Source: Legionella sp. 515359 (lineage in GTDB: Bacteria > Pseudomonadota > Gammaproteobacteria > Legionellales > Legionellaceae). From it: DNA of 64,000 nt. The notes under the pieces were generated by a model. The model had not been told where the DNA came from. It did no database searches and saw nothing but the letters and a program-made list of their open reading frames with translations. The stretch spans positions 1 to 64,000 of the forward strand of contig JAPCYN010000013.1 of the NCBI GenBank assembly GCA_025941565.1, written 5' to 3'. Below are positions 18,166 through 27,347 of the stretch, one piece after another. Both the position numbers and the translations under genes were made by a program. Within the stretch, counting starts at the first letter, position 1, and the number at the start of each line of letters is the position of its first letter.

Positions 18166-18712
18166 AACGTATAAGCCCTCAATTTCACTACAATCAATCG
18201 TGCTTCAAAAAAAGAGTTCACTGCAGCAGTCTCATGACTATAGAGAGTCTAACTAATTGTTCTAAAATAAAATATTTTACCAATATAGAAAATAATAATC
18301 TTCATATAATTGGTGTGATACTCTAATTTATTCTCCGCTGGATAACCAGCAGCAACTTCTATGGTATGTAAGATGGATTACCTCGATAAAGAGAATGAAC
18401 CTCGTCGCGTCCTTGGGACTCATCGGCCTTTTCTAAAAGAAATGTTTCCTATGAATTTTTTATATTCATCAAGATATTGAGACTCTGGCGTTGACTAAAA
18501 GCATGTTATGGAATTGCTATATTTTTTTTCTCTCCATGAACTGATCCTGCTTTTATCAAAATTATGTATTTGATGTTTAATATAAATTTACTATATTGAT
18601 TAAATATAGATCCATTTGATTTTTTATCGATTAATTCTTGATTTTAGATGATGGAAATAAATGCATCGAGATAAATCGTGTCTAAAAGAATAAAACAAAG
18701 GATATAGTGATT
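18166..18712. other. Intergenic region with no recognised gene
   Basis: About 550 bp between divergent genes. The right half is AT-rich. It has a small hairpin GCTGG-ATAA-CCAGC near 18344. A 35-codon open frame at 18373-18480 lacks a convincing ribosome binding site and is not called. Promoters for both flanking genes should lie here, but I could not place boxes with confidence. Confidence 0.4.
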
Positions 18713-20407
18713 ATGCATCATGCCCTCCCTCTAATTACTACTATTGCAATGGGATTTTCTTTGGCATTAATCATGGGTTTTATTGCGGTACGATTTAAAA
18801 TTCCAGCATTGGTAGGGTATTTATTAGCAGGAGTTGTCATAGGACCCTTCACCCCAGGGTTAATGGCAAATGTTGAAATCGCCCAGGAACTTGCAGAAAT
18901 TGGCGTTATGCTTCTCATGTTTGGGGTAGGTTTGCATTTTTCATTATCTGATTTGATGCGTGTTCGTAAGATTGCAATTCCTGGCGCGATTGTGCAAATG
19001 ATCGTGGCAACAATATTGGGTGGTTGTACTGCCATCATGTGGGGTTGGAATTATGGTTATGCCTTGATTTTTGGGCTTTCATTATCGGTTGCAAGTACGG
19101 TTGTTCTATTAAGGGCACTTGAGGAAAGGGGAACTTTGGAAACCATTAATGGCCATATTGCGGTGGGCTGGCTTCTGGTTGAAGATCTGGCTATGGTGGT
19201 TGTGCTCGTATTGCTGCCACCATTATCTCAATGGCTAGGCAGTGATGTCTCAGGCAGTATCCACAAGCCATTATGGTTTGTACTTGGTCTTACATGTATA
19301 AAAGTTTCAACGTTTATTGCCTTAATGTTTCTGGTAGGGCGTCGATTTTTCCCCAAATTGCTTTGGCATATTGCCCGTACCGGATCACGTGAATTATTTA
19401 CTTTATGTGTTGTTACCGCCGCAATTAGTATTGCCTATGTTGCTGCGCAATTGTTTGGGGTTTCCTTTGCTTTGGGTGCTTTTTTCGCTGGGATGATTAT
19501 GAGAGAGTCCGCTTTTAGTCGTCGTGCTGCTGAAGAATCCTTGCCACTGAGAGATGCATTTGCCGTGTTATTTTTTGTTTCAGTGGGTATGCTGTTTAAT
19601 CCTGCTGTTTTAGTAGAACAACCACTAAAAGTCTTAACTGTTGTAGGTATTATTGTTATTGGAAAGTCGATTGCGGCTTTTTTTCTGGTTCTAGCTTTTC
19701 GCTATCCTTTGCAATCGGCTTTAGTTGTATCAGCCAGTTTGGCGCAAATTGGCGAGTTTTCTTTTATTCTTGCAGAGCTTGGGACACGCTTAGGTCTTTT
19801 ACCCGTAGAGGGACAAAGTTTTATTTTAGCGGGTGCATTGATCTCAATAGCCATCAATCCGCTGATATTTAAATTGATCCGTCCCATACATGCCTGGGCG
19901 AAATCTCACCCTAAATTAATTGAGATTTTTGAGCGTTCAAAAGATCCTTTAACGGAACTGCCTATGACAACAAAAGAAGAGTATCTTGCAAGACAAGTTG
20001 TTCTGGTAGGGTATGGACGGGTGGGAAAGCGGATTGCTCAGTTACTTTCTGAAAAAGCAGTTCCTTATGTTGTAGTTGATGATAATCGAGAATTAATAGA
20101 ATCTCTGCGAGTTTCTGGTATCCCCGCAGTGTATGGAGATGCCTCTGAACCCTCCGTGCTGATTCAAAGCCATATTGCTCATGCCAGTATGCTGATTATT
20201 GTAATATCAGATACTGTTCATGTGCGAAAGATGATTTATTATGCAACTCAACTCAATCCAGAAATAGAAGTTGTTCTTCGTACCCATAATGAGGAAGAAT
20301 CTGCATTATTACAGAAAGAAATCAATGGAAAAGTGTTTTTTTCGGAAGGTGAAATAGCGAGAAATATGGGACTTTATACCTTGAACCGATATGGAAAATC
20401 GCCCTAA
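18713..20407 (+). CDS. ybaL: YbaL-type monovalent cation:proton antiporter with TrkA-N domain
   Basis: A CPA2-family antiporter, 564 residues. About 12 membrane helices (residues 5-385) include FKIPALVGYLLAGVVIGPFT and ELAEIGVMLLMFGVGLHFSL, matching E. coli YbaL closely. A cytoplasmic Rossmann-fold TrkA-N domain begins near residue 428 (VVLVGYGRVGKRIAQLL) and ends with DASEPSVLIQ, so NAD(H)-type gating is likely. I start at ATG 18713 because YbaL proteins begin MHHA-PLITTI; a GTG lies two codons upstream. RBS AAAGGATAT. Likely role: potassium or proton homeostasis in the inner membrane. Confidence 0.85.
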   Translation: MHHALPLITTIAMGFSLALIMGFIAVRFKIPALVGYLLAGVVIGPFTPGLMANVEIAQELAEIGVMLLMFGVGLHFSLSDLMRVRKIAIPGAIVQMIVATILGGCTAIMWGWNYGYALIFGLSLSVASTVVLLRALEERGTLETINGHIAVGWLLVEDLAMVVVLVLLPPLSQWLGSDVSGSIHKPLWFVLGLTCIKVSTFIALMFLVGRRFFPKLLWHIARTGSRELFTLCVVTAAISIAYVAAQLFGVSFALGAFFAGMIMRESAFSRRAAEESLPLRDAFAVLFFVSVGMLFNPAVLVEQPLKVLTVVGIIVIGKSIAAFFLVLAFRYPLQSALVVSASLAQIGEFSFILAELGTRLGLLPVEGQSFILAGALISIAINPLIFKLIRPIHAWAKSHPKLIEIFERSKDPLTELPMTTKEEYLARQVVLVGYGRVGKRIAQLLSEKAVPYVVVDDNRELIESLRVSGIPAVYGDASEPSVLIQSHIAHASMLIIVISDTVHVRKMIYYATQLNPEIEVVLRTHNEEESALLQKEINGKVFFSEGEIARNMGLYTLNRYGKSP

Positions 20408-20532
20408 TCATAAAAGGAACAATACATAGCTCAGACCAATTATCATGAGCATATGGATACGAATGGTAAAAGAACAACATAAGATGTATTCTGAGATAAC
20501 GATGCTGTGAAAAAATAAATGAGTATTGAAAC

Positions 20533-21000
20533 ATGATAAGAATTCAACTTTTGCAAAATAATCTTGATGCAATTCCTCAGCTGGCCCTGATTTGGCATGA
20601 GGTTCTCGGCAGAATCTGGTTGCCTGATGTGCCACTTGATGTGGTAGAACAGCGTTTCCGCGACCATGCAAACAACGACAAGCTGCCAATTACCTTTGTC
20701 GCGTTTGATGAAGAAAAACCGGTAGGCATGTGCAGTTTACGCGAAAACGACGGTATTCGCCCTGATTTAATGCCATGGCTAGGTTCTTTAACCGTAAAAC
20801 CTGAGTATCAAGGGCAAGGGCTGGGCAAATGTCTTATTGATGTAACTAAAGAGCAAGCAAAAAAAATGGGATATGAGGTGCTTTATCTTTTTGCTTTTGA
20901 TCGGACAATTCCGAATTACTATCAATCGTTAGGATGGAAAATTATAGATACGGACCGTTTTAAGGAACATCCGGTTACCGTAATGGAAATTATAATATAA
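20533..21000 (+). CDS. GNAT family N-acetyltransferase
   Basis: A 155-residue Gcn5-related acetyltransferase. The acetyl-CoA-binding core is WLGSLTVKPEYQGQGLGKCL, with the Q-G-x-G-L-G P-loop, followed by a helix and the C-terminal NYYQSLGWKIID motif, usual for the fold. The substrate is not identifiable. Stands alone between the antiporter and the CsbD gene. Confidence 0.8.
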   Translation: MIRIQLLQNNLDAIPQLALIWHEVLGRIWLPDVPLDVVEQRFRDHANNDKLPITFVAFDEEKPVGMCSLRENDGIRPDLMPWLGSLTVKPEYQGQGLGKCLIDVTKEQAKKMGYEVLYLFAFDRTIPNYYQSLGWKIIDTDRFKEHPVTVMEIII

Positions 21001-21117
21001 ACTTCAAATAATTGTGTCATAGACCGCACGTGAGCATATAACTAACGTTCCGGAATCCTTCATAGTTTTGCCAAAAACAGTAACATTTTGGTTAATTTTT
21101 TGCATTTTTTAAAATTA

Positions 21118-21161
21118 TTGACTAGCCTTTTATGTGCACTAATAAAAAACACTTTTATTAG
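21118..21161 (+). promoter_or_regulatory. Promoter-like -35 and AT-rich leader palindrome upstream of csbD-like gene
   Basis: A TTGACT (21118-21123) is followed by a perfect 9-bp palindrome, CTAATAAAA (21139-21147) and TTTTATTAG (21153-21161), which ends about 15 bp ahead of the ribosome binding site TTAGGAGAC. The palindrome could overlap the -10 and act as an operator, or form a weak leader hairpin. Confidence 0.3.
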
Positions 21162-21185
21162 CTAAAAAATATTAGGAGACTAAAA

Positions 21186-21389
21186 ATGAATCAGAACATT
21201 TTTCAAGGGAAATGGATGGAAATCAAAGGCCAAATGAAACAATTCTGGGGAAAACTAACAGATGATGACCTAACACAAATTGAAGGTAATCAAGAAGAAA
21301 TTTTTGGAAAGCTAAGAAAACATTATGGTTATACACAAGAACAAGCTAAAAAAGCAGTGAAAGATTTTCAAAAGAAAATTCATCATTAG
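21186..21389 (+). CDS. CsbD family stress protein
   Basis: A 67-residue hydrophilic protein of the CsbD family. It begins MNQNIFQGKWMEIKGQMKQF and contains the second family segment QIEGNQEEIFGKLRKHYGYT. The usual order (WxxxKGxxKxxWGKLTxDDLxxIxGxxxxLxGKLQxxYG) is complete. Family members are induced by general stress and stationary phase; the molecular role is unknown. RBS TTAGGAGAC. It probably forms an operon with the PRC-barrel gene 41 bp downstream. Confidence 0.88.
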   Translation: MNQNIFQGKWMEIKGQMKQFWGKLTDDDLTQIEGNQEEIFGKLRKHYGYTQEQAKKAVKDFQKKIHH

Positions 21390-21430
21390 AATTTAAAGTA
21401 AGAGGATTTTATTTTACAAGGAGTTTTAAC

Positions 21431-21775
21431 ATGGAAAACAGAGGCATTGTTAAATCAGGTGAGATTACCGGTGCTAAAGTGATGAATCCGGCTCACGAAA
21501 ACCTGGGTGAAATTGCCGAAGTCGTTATTGATAAACAATCCGGAAAAGTGAATTATCTGGTATTGGATTTTGGTGGTGTTTTAGGGTTCGGAAATAAATA
21601 TTTTGCTGTTCCCTGGAATTTATTTTTATACAATAACAATGACGATTGCTTTATTCTCAATGTAGATAAACAGCATCTGAAAAATGCGCCTGGTTTTGAT
21701 AAAGATCATTGGCCCAATTTTTCTGCACCGGAATTTAAAACTACAATAACCGGCTTTTATACTGGCAGTAAATGA
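21431..21775 (+). CDS. PRC-barrel domain protein
   Basis: A 114-residue protein with a PRC-barrel domain: ITGAKVMNPAHENLGEIAEV, then IDKQSGKVNYLVLDFGGVLG and FAVPWNLF. It resembles small stand-alone PRC-barrel proteins that occur with CsbD and stress genes. RBS CAAGGAGTTTTAAC is strong. Function beyond a protein or RNA interaction module is not known. A terminator-like hairpin follows at 21817. Confidence 0.85.
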   Translation: MENRGIVKSGEITGAKVMNPAHENLGEIAEVVIDKQSGKVNYLVLDFGGVLGFGNKYFAVPWNLFLYNNNDDCFILNVDKQHLKNAPGFDKDHWPNFSAPEFKTTITGFYTGSK

Positions 21776-21816
21776 TGAGACTGCTATTAGGAATATTATT
21801 GAGTAGTGGTAATCTG

Positions 21817-21851
21817 CTTGCCTGCATTCCCTCGTAAGAAATGCAGGTAAG
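21817..21851 (+). terminator. Rho-independent terminator-like hairpin after the PRC-barrel gene
   Basis: CTTGCCTGCATT (21817-21828) pairs with AATGCAGGTAAG (21840-21851) across an 11-nt loop with one G-T pair, and is followed by TTTTCC. It closes the csbD/PRC-barrel pair and isolates it from cphA. Confidence 0.6.
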
Positions 21852-22008
21852 TTTTCCAAAAAATTATATTATTTCAAATAATTAAGCATTTTTCTTAGTT
21901 CCCCCAAATTCGCAAATAAATTATTTTTTAATTAATTTGAAGAATTAAATAATTCTTCCTATGCTAAAAAGAGTTTTTAGTAATTCATTTTTATGCCAAG
22001 GAATGCGA

Positions 22009-24648
22009 ATGAACATTTTAAAAACCCAAGTCTTGAAAGGGCCTAATTATTGGTCAAACTACAGAAAAGAACTCATTGTCATCACACTTGATTTAGGTAA
22101 ATATGAGGAGCTTCCTACGAATCATTTAGTTGGGTTTAAGGAACGATTGACACAGAATCTGCCCAGTTTGCACAGTCATCGTTGTTCTTTGGGAATTGAA
22201 GGTGGATTTTTAAAACGAATAGAAGAAGGTACCTGGTTAGGTCATGTGATCGAACATGTTGCTTTGGAGTTGCAGTGTCTTGCAGGAATGGAATGCGGGT
22301 TTGGCCGAACTTATGGAACGAAGGAGTATGGTGTTTATCAAGTCATATATGCCTACCAAATTGAGGATGCAGGCTTGTATGCGGGAAAGATTGCAGTCAG
22401 TTTCATAAATTCCATAGCAGAAGGCAAAGACTATCCCCTTGATGAAGCAATTAATTACTTAAGAGAAATTTTTAAAAAACAGGGATTGGGACCTAGCACT
22501 CAGGCACTTGTCGATGAAGCTAAAAAAAGGAAAATTCCCTGGAAACGTCATGAGAGCACTTCTTTAATTACATTGGGGTATGGTCGAAATCAAAAAAAGA
22601 TTTGGGCTTCCGTGTCTTCGAAAACGAGTTCCATCGGTGTGGATATTGCTTCTGATAAAGCGCTTACCAAACAGATTCTCAGTGCAAATTTTATTCCAAC
22701 TCCCAAAGGCTTGATTGTTCAATCTGAAGATGAACTTAACGACGCAATCGAACAATTAGGATTTCCACTCGTGATTAAGCCACATAATGGGAATCATGGG
22801 AATGGAGTAACTGCTCACATCATGGATTCAAATAAAGCAATTTTTGGTTATGAGCTTGCAAAAAAAATTTCCGATGAATTAATCGTTGAACGCTTCATAA
22901 CTGGGGATGATTATCGATTTTTAGTGATAAATTATAAAGTAGTTGCTGTAGCAAAACGTACCCCAGCTAAGATTACAGGTGATGGGAAACTTACAATTCA
23001 TCAATTGATTCAGCAGGCGAATGAGGATCCAAATCGAGGCGAATTCCATGAAAATATGCTAACAAAAATCAAGATCGATGAATCTACCTTTTCCATTTTA
23101 AGGCAAAATAATCTGACTTTGGAAAGTATATTGCCCAAAGCTCATATTTTATACTTAAAAGAAACTGCGAACTTAAGTTCCGGTGGAACAGCCAAAGATG
23201 TAACCGATACAGTGCATCCTTTTAATATCTTTCTTGCAGAGCGCGCAGCGCGACTCGTAAATTTGGATATTTGTGGAATTGACGTGATTTCGAAAGACAT
23301 TAGTTGTCCTTTAAATGAAAATCATGGTGCGATTATTGAAGTGAATGCTGGGCCGGGATTAAGAATGCATTTGTCGCCCAATGAGGGTAAGTCTCGTAAT
23401 GTAGCAGAGCCTATTTTAAATATGCTTTATCCCTCTAATTTAACATCAAGAATTCCAATTGTCGCGGTGACAGGCACTAACGGAAAAACGACAGTTGTTC
23501 GACTGATTGCTCATATTGCTCGTTTTGCAAATCATTACCCGGGTTATACTACTACAGAAGGTATTTATATCAATAATAAATTGATCTGTAATGGTGATTG
23601 CAGTGGACCTTCGAGTGCACAAGTTGTTTTATATGATCCCGAGGTAGATTATGCAGTATTAGAATGTGCACGGGGTGGAATTTTGCGTTCGGGTTTAGGT
23701 TTTGATGAATGCGATATTAGTGTAATTACTAATATTACTGGGGATCACCTGGGTCTAAATGATATTCATACTCTAGAGGAGTTGGCAGAGGTCAAGGCTG
23801 TAGTTGCTCGTAGCACCAAAGACACAGGGTATGCCATTTTAAATGCTGATGATGATCTCACTTATGATTTAAGAAATGATTTAAATTGCAACATTGCTTT
23901 GTTTAGTATGTTTGAATGCTCTCGGATTAGAAAGCACTGCAGTTTAGGCGGTTTGGCCGCCTTTCTGGCGGAAGGGCATGTTGTAGTACAAAGAGGTTCT
24001 GAACGAACGGTTTTGGCTGATATAAAATCAATACCTCTCAGTTTCCAGGGCACTGCAACCAGTATGACTCCCAATATATTAGCTGCAATATTAGCGGGTG
24101 TTATCAGTCATTTTTCTCAGGAGAAGATAAAAGAAGCACTCCAGGTTTTCTATCCTTCTGTCGAAAATCTTCCAGGAAGAATGAATCTTTTTAAATTTCC
24201 TCATTGCCAGGTCATGGTCGATTATGCCCATAACGAAGGTGCATTTTGTGAGTTAAAAAATTATCTTGAGTCGATTTATTGTGCTAAAAAAATTGGGATT
24301 ATTGGGGTGGTGGGGGATCGACGCGATGAGGATATAGAAAAACTGGGCTATCATGCTGCTTCCATGTTTGATGAAATTGTCATTCGTCATGATAAGGATG
24401 GGAGAGGTCGAACTCATCATGAAATAAACCGTCTTCTCGTTTCAGGAATTCTTCGCTCTGATTTTAAACCCTCTTTAAATATTATTTCAGATGAAGTTGA
24501 AGCCATTGAGCATATGATGGAAGTAGCGGATCCAAATACATTTATCTTTTGTGCGGTTGAAGATGTATTTGAAACCACTGGTTTTCTTAAGAAAAAGGAA
24601 AAACAATTGATGATGGTGAATGAGGTTTATAATGACACCCAAAGCTAA
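22009..24648 (+). CDS. cphA: Cyanophycin synthetase
   Basis: Makes cyanophycin, a polyaspartate backbone with arginine side chains, by ATP-dependent addition of Asp and Arg. 879 residues, full length. The N-terminal domain opens MNILKTQVLKGPNYWSNYRK, the classic CphA start. A central ATP-grasp domain (about 215-475) contains FPLVIKPHNGNHGNGV and EVNAGPGLRMHL. A Mur-ligase-like C-terminal domain starts near 483 with the P-loop VAVTGTNGKTTVVRLIAH and includes MVDYAHNEGAFCEL. Start at 22009 is supported by AAGGAATGCGA. It overlaps cphB by 17 bp. The product is a nitrogen, carbon and energy store kept as cytoplasmic granules. Confidence 0.93.
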   Translation: MNILKTQVLKGPNYWSNYRKELIVITLDLGKYEELPTNHLVGFKERLTQNLPSLHSHRCSLGIEGGFLKRIEEGTWLGHVIEHVALELQCLAGMECGFGRTYGTKEYGVYQVIYAYQIEDAGLYAGKIAVSFINSIAEGKDYPLDEAINYLREIFKKQGLGPSTQALVDEAKKRKIPWKRHESTSLITLGYGRNQKKIWASVSSKTSSIGVDIASDKALTKQILSANFIPTPKGLIVQSEDELNDAIEQLGFPLVIKPHNGNHGNGVTAHIMDSNKAIFGYELAKKISDELIVERFITGDDYRFLVINYKVVAVAKRTPAKITGDGKLTIHQLIQQANEDPNRGEFHENMLTKIKIDESTFSILRQNNLTLESILPKAHILYLKETANLSSGGTAKDVTDTVHPFNIFLAERAARLVNLDICGIDVISKDISCPLNENHGAIIEVNAGPGLRMHLSPNEGKSRNVAEPILNMLYPSNLTSRIPIVAVTGTNGKTTVVRLIAHIARFANHYPGYTTTEGIYINNKLICNGDCSGPSSAQVVLYDPEVDYAVLECARGGILRSGLGFDECDISVITNITGDHLGLNDIHTLEELAEVKAVVARSTKDTGYAILNADDDLTYDLRNDLNCNIALFSMFECSRIRKHCSLGGLAAFLAEGHVVVQRGSERTVLADIKSIPLSFQGTATSMTPNILAAILAGVISHFSQEKIKEALQVFYPSVENLPGRMNLFKFPHCQVMVDYAHNEGAFCELKNYLESIYCAKKIGIIGVVGDRRDEDIEKLGYHAASMFDEIVIRHDKDGRGRTHHEINRLLVSGILRSDFKPSLNIISDEVEAIEHMMEVADPNTFIFCAVEDVFETTGFLKKKEKQLMMVNEVYNDTQS

Positions 24649-25498
24649 GCTATTGATTATCGGCGGTGCTGAAGATAAAGGTTCTAATGAACCATTGGAT
24701 ATTACAGAACAAAAAAAAGAATTTACTCGTTATGAAATTCTAAATGAATTATTGCCCTCATCGAATGAGAAAATAGAAATTATTACGACGGGTTCAGAAA
24801 TCCAGGGTGAAGTAAAAAAAATTTATCAAAAAGTTTTTCAAAACATGGGTTATAACAACATAGGATTTCTTCCCATAAAACAGAGAAGTGAGGCACGCAA
24901 TAGTGAATATTTAAAAAGAGCAGAGAATGCTGGAGCGATTTTTTTTACCGGAGGAGATCAGTTTCGTTTGTCAACAATATTAGGTGGGACTCCTATTGTT
25001 GATATTATTAAAGAACGATATATGAAGGATAGTGATTTTATTATTGCTGGAACCAGTGCCGGAGCAATGGTTATGGGGACGGTGATGATTACCGGCGGCG
25101 GATTATCAGAGGCTTTAAGGTATCGAAATTTATTAACTTCATCGGGATTAGGGATCTTGCAGTCGTGTATTATTGATACACATTTCATCAAAAGAGGACG
25201 CTTTAGTCGTCTTGCACATGCCATTATTATGAATCCGGAACAGCTTGGTATTGGTTTAGGTGAAGATACAGCTTTGGTTATTCAAAATGGATCGAATGCA
25301 GAGTGTTATGGTTCGGGTATGGTCGTCATTATTGATGGTAGAAATATTGATCAAACGAATATCACTGATGTTGAAGAAGAAGAACCCGTATTTGTTGAAA
25401 ATTTAATCGTTCATCTTTTAGTAAAAGGATGTCAATTTTCAATTGCAGAGCGTACTTTGGCAAATCCAGCGATCCCTATAAATAAACAATCTAAGTGA
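24632..25498 (+). CDS. cphB: Cyanophycinase
   Basis: Serine-type exopeptidase (peptidase family S51) that cleaves cyanophycin to beta-Asp-Arg dipeptides. 288 residues. The nucleophile is Ser142 in IIAGTSAGAMVMG. AIFFTGGDQFRLSTIL upstream and GIGLGEDTALVI downstream are conserved in the family. The ATG at 24632 has GAGG six bases upstream and gives the conserved start KAKLLIIGGAEDKG; an earlier in-frame ATG at 24620 lies deeper in cphA. Cytoplasmic, with no signal peptide, so it degrades the cell's own granules. Confidence 0.92.
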   Translation: MTPKAKLLIIGGAEDKGSNEPLDITEQKKEFTRYEILNELLPSSNEKIEIITTGSEIQGEVKKIYQKVFQNMGYNNIGFLPIKQRSEARNSEYLKRAENAGAIFFTGGDQFRLSTILGGTPIVDIIKERYMKDSDFIIAGTSAGAMVMGTVMITGGGLSEALRYRNLLTSSGLGILQSCIIDTHFIKRGRFSRLAHAIIMNPEQLGIGLGEDTALVIQNGSNAECYGSGMVVIIDGRNIDQTNITDVEEEEPVFVENLIVHLLVKGCQFSIAERTLANPAIPINKQSK

Positions 25499-25511
25499 TG
25501 GAAGACGTGTG

Positions 25512-26423
25512 ATGAATAAAATTGCAATCGCAGTGCATGGTGGTGCCAGTGAAAATTATCCTTTTTTGCACGAGCATCAAAAAGGATTTGAACTGGGTTT
25601 GGCTAAAGCTACTGAAACAGGTTATTCCGTACTTGAGAAAGGTGGATCTGCTTTGGATGCAGTAGAAGAGGCAATCGGAGTTCTTGAGGATAATCCTTTA
25701 TTTAATGCTGGAAAAGGTTCCGCATTAAATTCTCGAGGCGAGGTTGAAATGGATGCTTCGATAATGAGCGGCAAGGATCTGCATGCCGGTGCTGTGTCTA
25801 TGGTGCGCACGGTAAAAAATCCAATTCGTCTTGCCCGGCTAGTAATGGAGAAAACACGCCATGTTTTTCTTTCGGGATATGGAGCTTTAGACATAGCAAT
25901 GAAATACGGTATGGAAATTGAAGCGGAATCTTATTTTATGACGCCACATCAGTATGGCATCTATCAAACGCTTAATAAAATAGAGACGATGGAAGAAATT
26001 CAGAATAAAAAAATGAAGGGAACTGTAGGTGCAGTGGCTTTAGATGTGCAAGGCAATCTGGCAGCGGGAACATCAACAGGTGGAACCAGCAATTGCCTTC
26101 CGGGGAGAATTGGCGACAGTTGTGTGATTGGCGCGGGATGTTATGCCAATAATACGACATGTGCAGTCTCGGGAACTGGAGAAGGTGAGTATTTAATCCG
26201 AGGCGTAGTGGGGCATACTATCTCCATGATGATGGAATTTGATATGCCACTACAGAAGGCATGCGATTATGTAATTCATGAACGCAATAAAAGATTAAAC
26301 GGGGAAATGGGTGTTATTGCGCTTAATAGAAACGGTGATTTTGGCATTTCTTTTAATACGGAAATCATGAAAAGAGCTTGGAAAAGCTCATCTCAAGAAA
26401 TTCAAATTAAACTGTTTGATTAA
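25512..26423 (+). CDS. iaaA: Isoaspartyl peptidase / plant-type L-asparaginase
   Basis: Ntn-hydrolase that splits beta-aspartyl dipeptides, here most likely the beta-Asp-Arg released by cyanophycinase, to free Asp and Arg. 303 residues. It is expected to autocleave before Thr171 in MKGTVGAVALD, giving alpha and beta subunits. NLAAGTSTGGTSNCLPGR and GDSCVIGAGCYANN complete the active site, and FNAGKGSALN lies in the alpha chain. RBS GGAAGA before ATG 25512; a GTG one codon upstream is possible. It is 13 bp from cphB, completing a synthesis-degradation operon. Confidence 0.9.
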   Translation: MNKIAIAVHGGASENYPFLHEHQKGFELGLAKATETGYSVLEKGGSALDAVEEAIGVLEDNPLFNAGKGSALNSRGEVEMDASIMSGKDLHAGAVSMVRTVKNPIRLARLVMEKTRHVFLSGYGALDIAMKYGMEIEAESYFMTPHQYGIYQTLNKIETMEEIQNKKMKGTVGAVALDVQGNLAAGTSTGGTSNCLPGRIGDSCVIGAGCYANNTTCAVSGTGEGEYLIRGVVGHTISMMMEFDMPLQKACDYVIHERNKRLNGEMGVIALNRNGDFGISFNTEIMKRAWKSSSQEIQIKLFD

Positions 26424-26439
26424 CCTGATAAAACTGTAT

Positions 26440-26504
26440 CCTGGGTGCAGCGAAAGTGGAACTCAAGAACTTTTTCCCCTTGGGTTTGCTTTGCTGCACC
26501 CAGG
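26440..26504. repeat. Intergenic palindrome of the CCTGGGTGCAGC type
   Basis: CCTGGGTGCAGCGAAAG (26440-26456) is inverted at 26489-26504 (CTTTGCTGCACCCAGG). It lies after the cyanophycin operon and could serve as its terminator, though no T-run follows. Degenerate versions occur in several other intergenic regions of the window. Confidence 0.55.
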
Positions 26505-26530
26505 TTACAATATGCTTTGAGCGTGTGCAT

Positions 26531-26710
26531 TCATAATGGGGGAGGTGGACGCCGACCAAGTAACCCCATCACCAGAAATACGATAAAGATAACCAGAAAT
26601 AAAAAGAATAAAATTTTTGCAATTCCTGCAGCAGCTGTGGCAATGCCACCAAATCCAAATGCAGCCGCAATGATTGCAATAATAAAAAATGTGAGGGCCC
26701 AACCGAGCAT
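26531..26710 (-). CDS. DUF1328 small membrane protein
   Basis: A 59-residue protein, [20 protein letters not shown] followed by a glycine/alanine segment, a second hydrophobic helix and the tail [11 protein letters not shown]. The two short helices and the [20 protein letters not shown] pattern define the DUF1328/YtjA family of inner-membrane proteins. The ribosome binding site AAGGAGGTTATC is near-perfect and fixes the start at 26710. Function unknown; such genes are often stress-induced. Confidence 0.82.
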   Translation of the reverse strand: MLGWALTFFIIAIIAAAFGFGGIATAAAGIAKILFFLFLVIFIVFLVMGLLGRRPPPPL

Positions 26711-26835
26711 GATAACCTCCTTGTTTTTTGATTTAAAAATGATCACTTCTATTAATTATAGACTATGTAGGAATTTGACTAAAACTGAGTGCAGCGAGGT
26801 AGGCTCCACTTCGCTGCGCCCGGCTATAATGGGAC

Positions 26836-27222
26836 TTACGGTAATGGAGAGCATAACTCGACTAGTGTTCCATCGGGACAACGGACGTACGACACAATTT
26901 GTCCCCAAGGTTTTTCTATGGGTTCTTGGAGTGATTCAGCACCTGCTGTTACAGCACGATTATGTGCCTGCTGAACTGAATCGGTAACCAGCGCAATTTC
27001 CATACCTAATGGATGACTGGATGAATCAGCTGCTACATAACCATGAGGAAGATTATGTGCACCTAAATCATGAGATGCAAAAGCAAGCGTCGTTTCGCCG
27101 GTTTCAAGTTCACCATAACCTGTTTCATGAAAAAAACGTGTTTTTATATTAAAAGCCTCAGAAAAAAAGGCCAGAGAAGCTTTTACATCGCTGACATAAA
27201 TGATGGTATATCCGAATTTCAT
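26836..27222 (-). CDS. VOC family protein (glyoxalase/bleomycin resistance fold)
   Basis: A 128-residue vicinal oxygen chelate protein. It starts KFGYTIIYVSDVKASLAFFS, with typical first-module spacing, and ends VSYVRCPDGTLVELCSPL, the C-P-D-G-x-x-V-E-L end of the second module. The metal-binding positions appear to be Glu in GMEIALV and Glu in LVELC, with no clear histidine, so catalytic class is uncertain. Located alone, 126 bp from the downstream permease gene. Confidence 0.78.
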   Translation of the reverse strand: MKFGYTIIYVSDVKASLAFFSEAFNIKTRFFHETGYGELETGETTLAFASHDLGAHNLPHGYVAADSSSHPLGMEIALVTDSVQQAHNRAVTAGAESLQEPIEKPWGQIVSYVRCPDGTLVELCSPLP

Positions 27223-27347
27223 GGGTTGATTCCTTGTAGTTGTATACTCAATGATGTTAATTAGAAATGGGTGAGGTGAAGCAGGGAATTGCCTACATTT
27301 TTTCCTGGGCTTGGTGCTTCACCCTGGCGCGATCGTGGTTGATGTCA

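Noticed and set aside
18373-18480. 35-codon frame in the gap before ybaL
   Set aside because: No convincing ribosome binding site, no family resemblance and no repeat elsewhere.
26445-26987. 180-codon frame on the plus strand
   Set aside because: It is antisense to the DUF1328 gene and runs into the antisense of the VOC gene, both of which have clear family matches.
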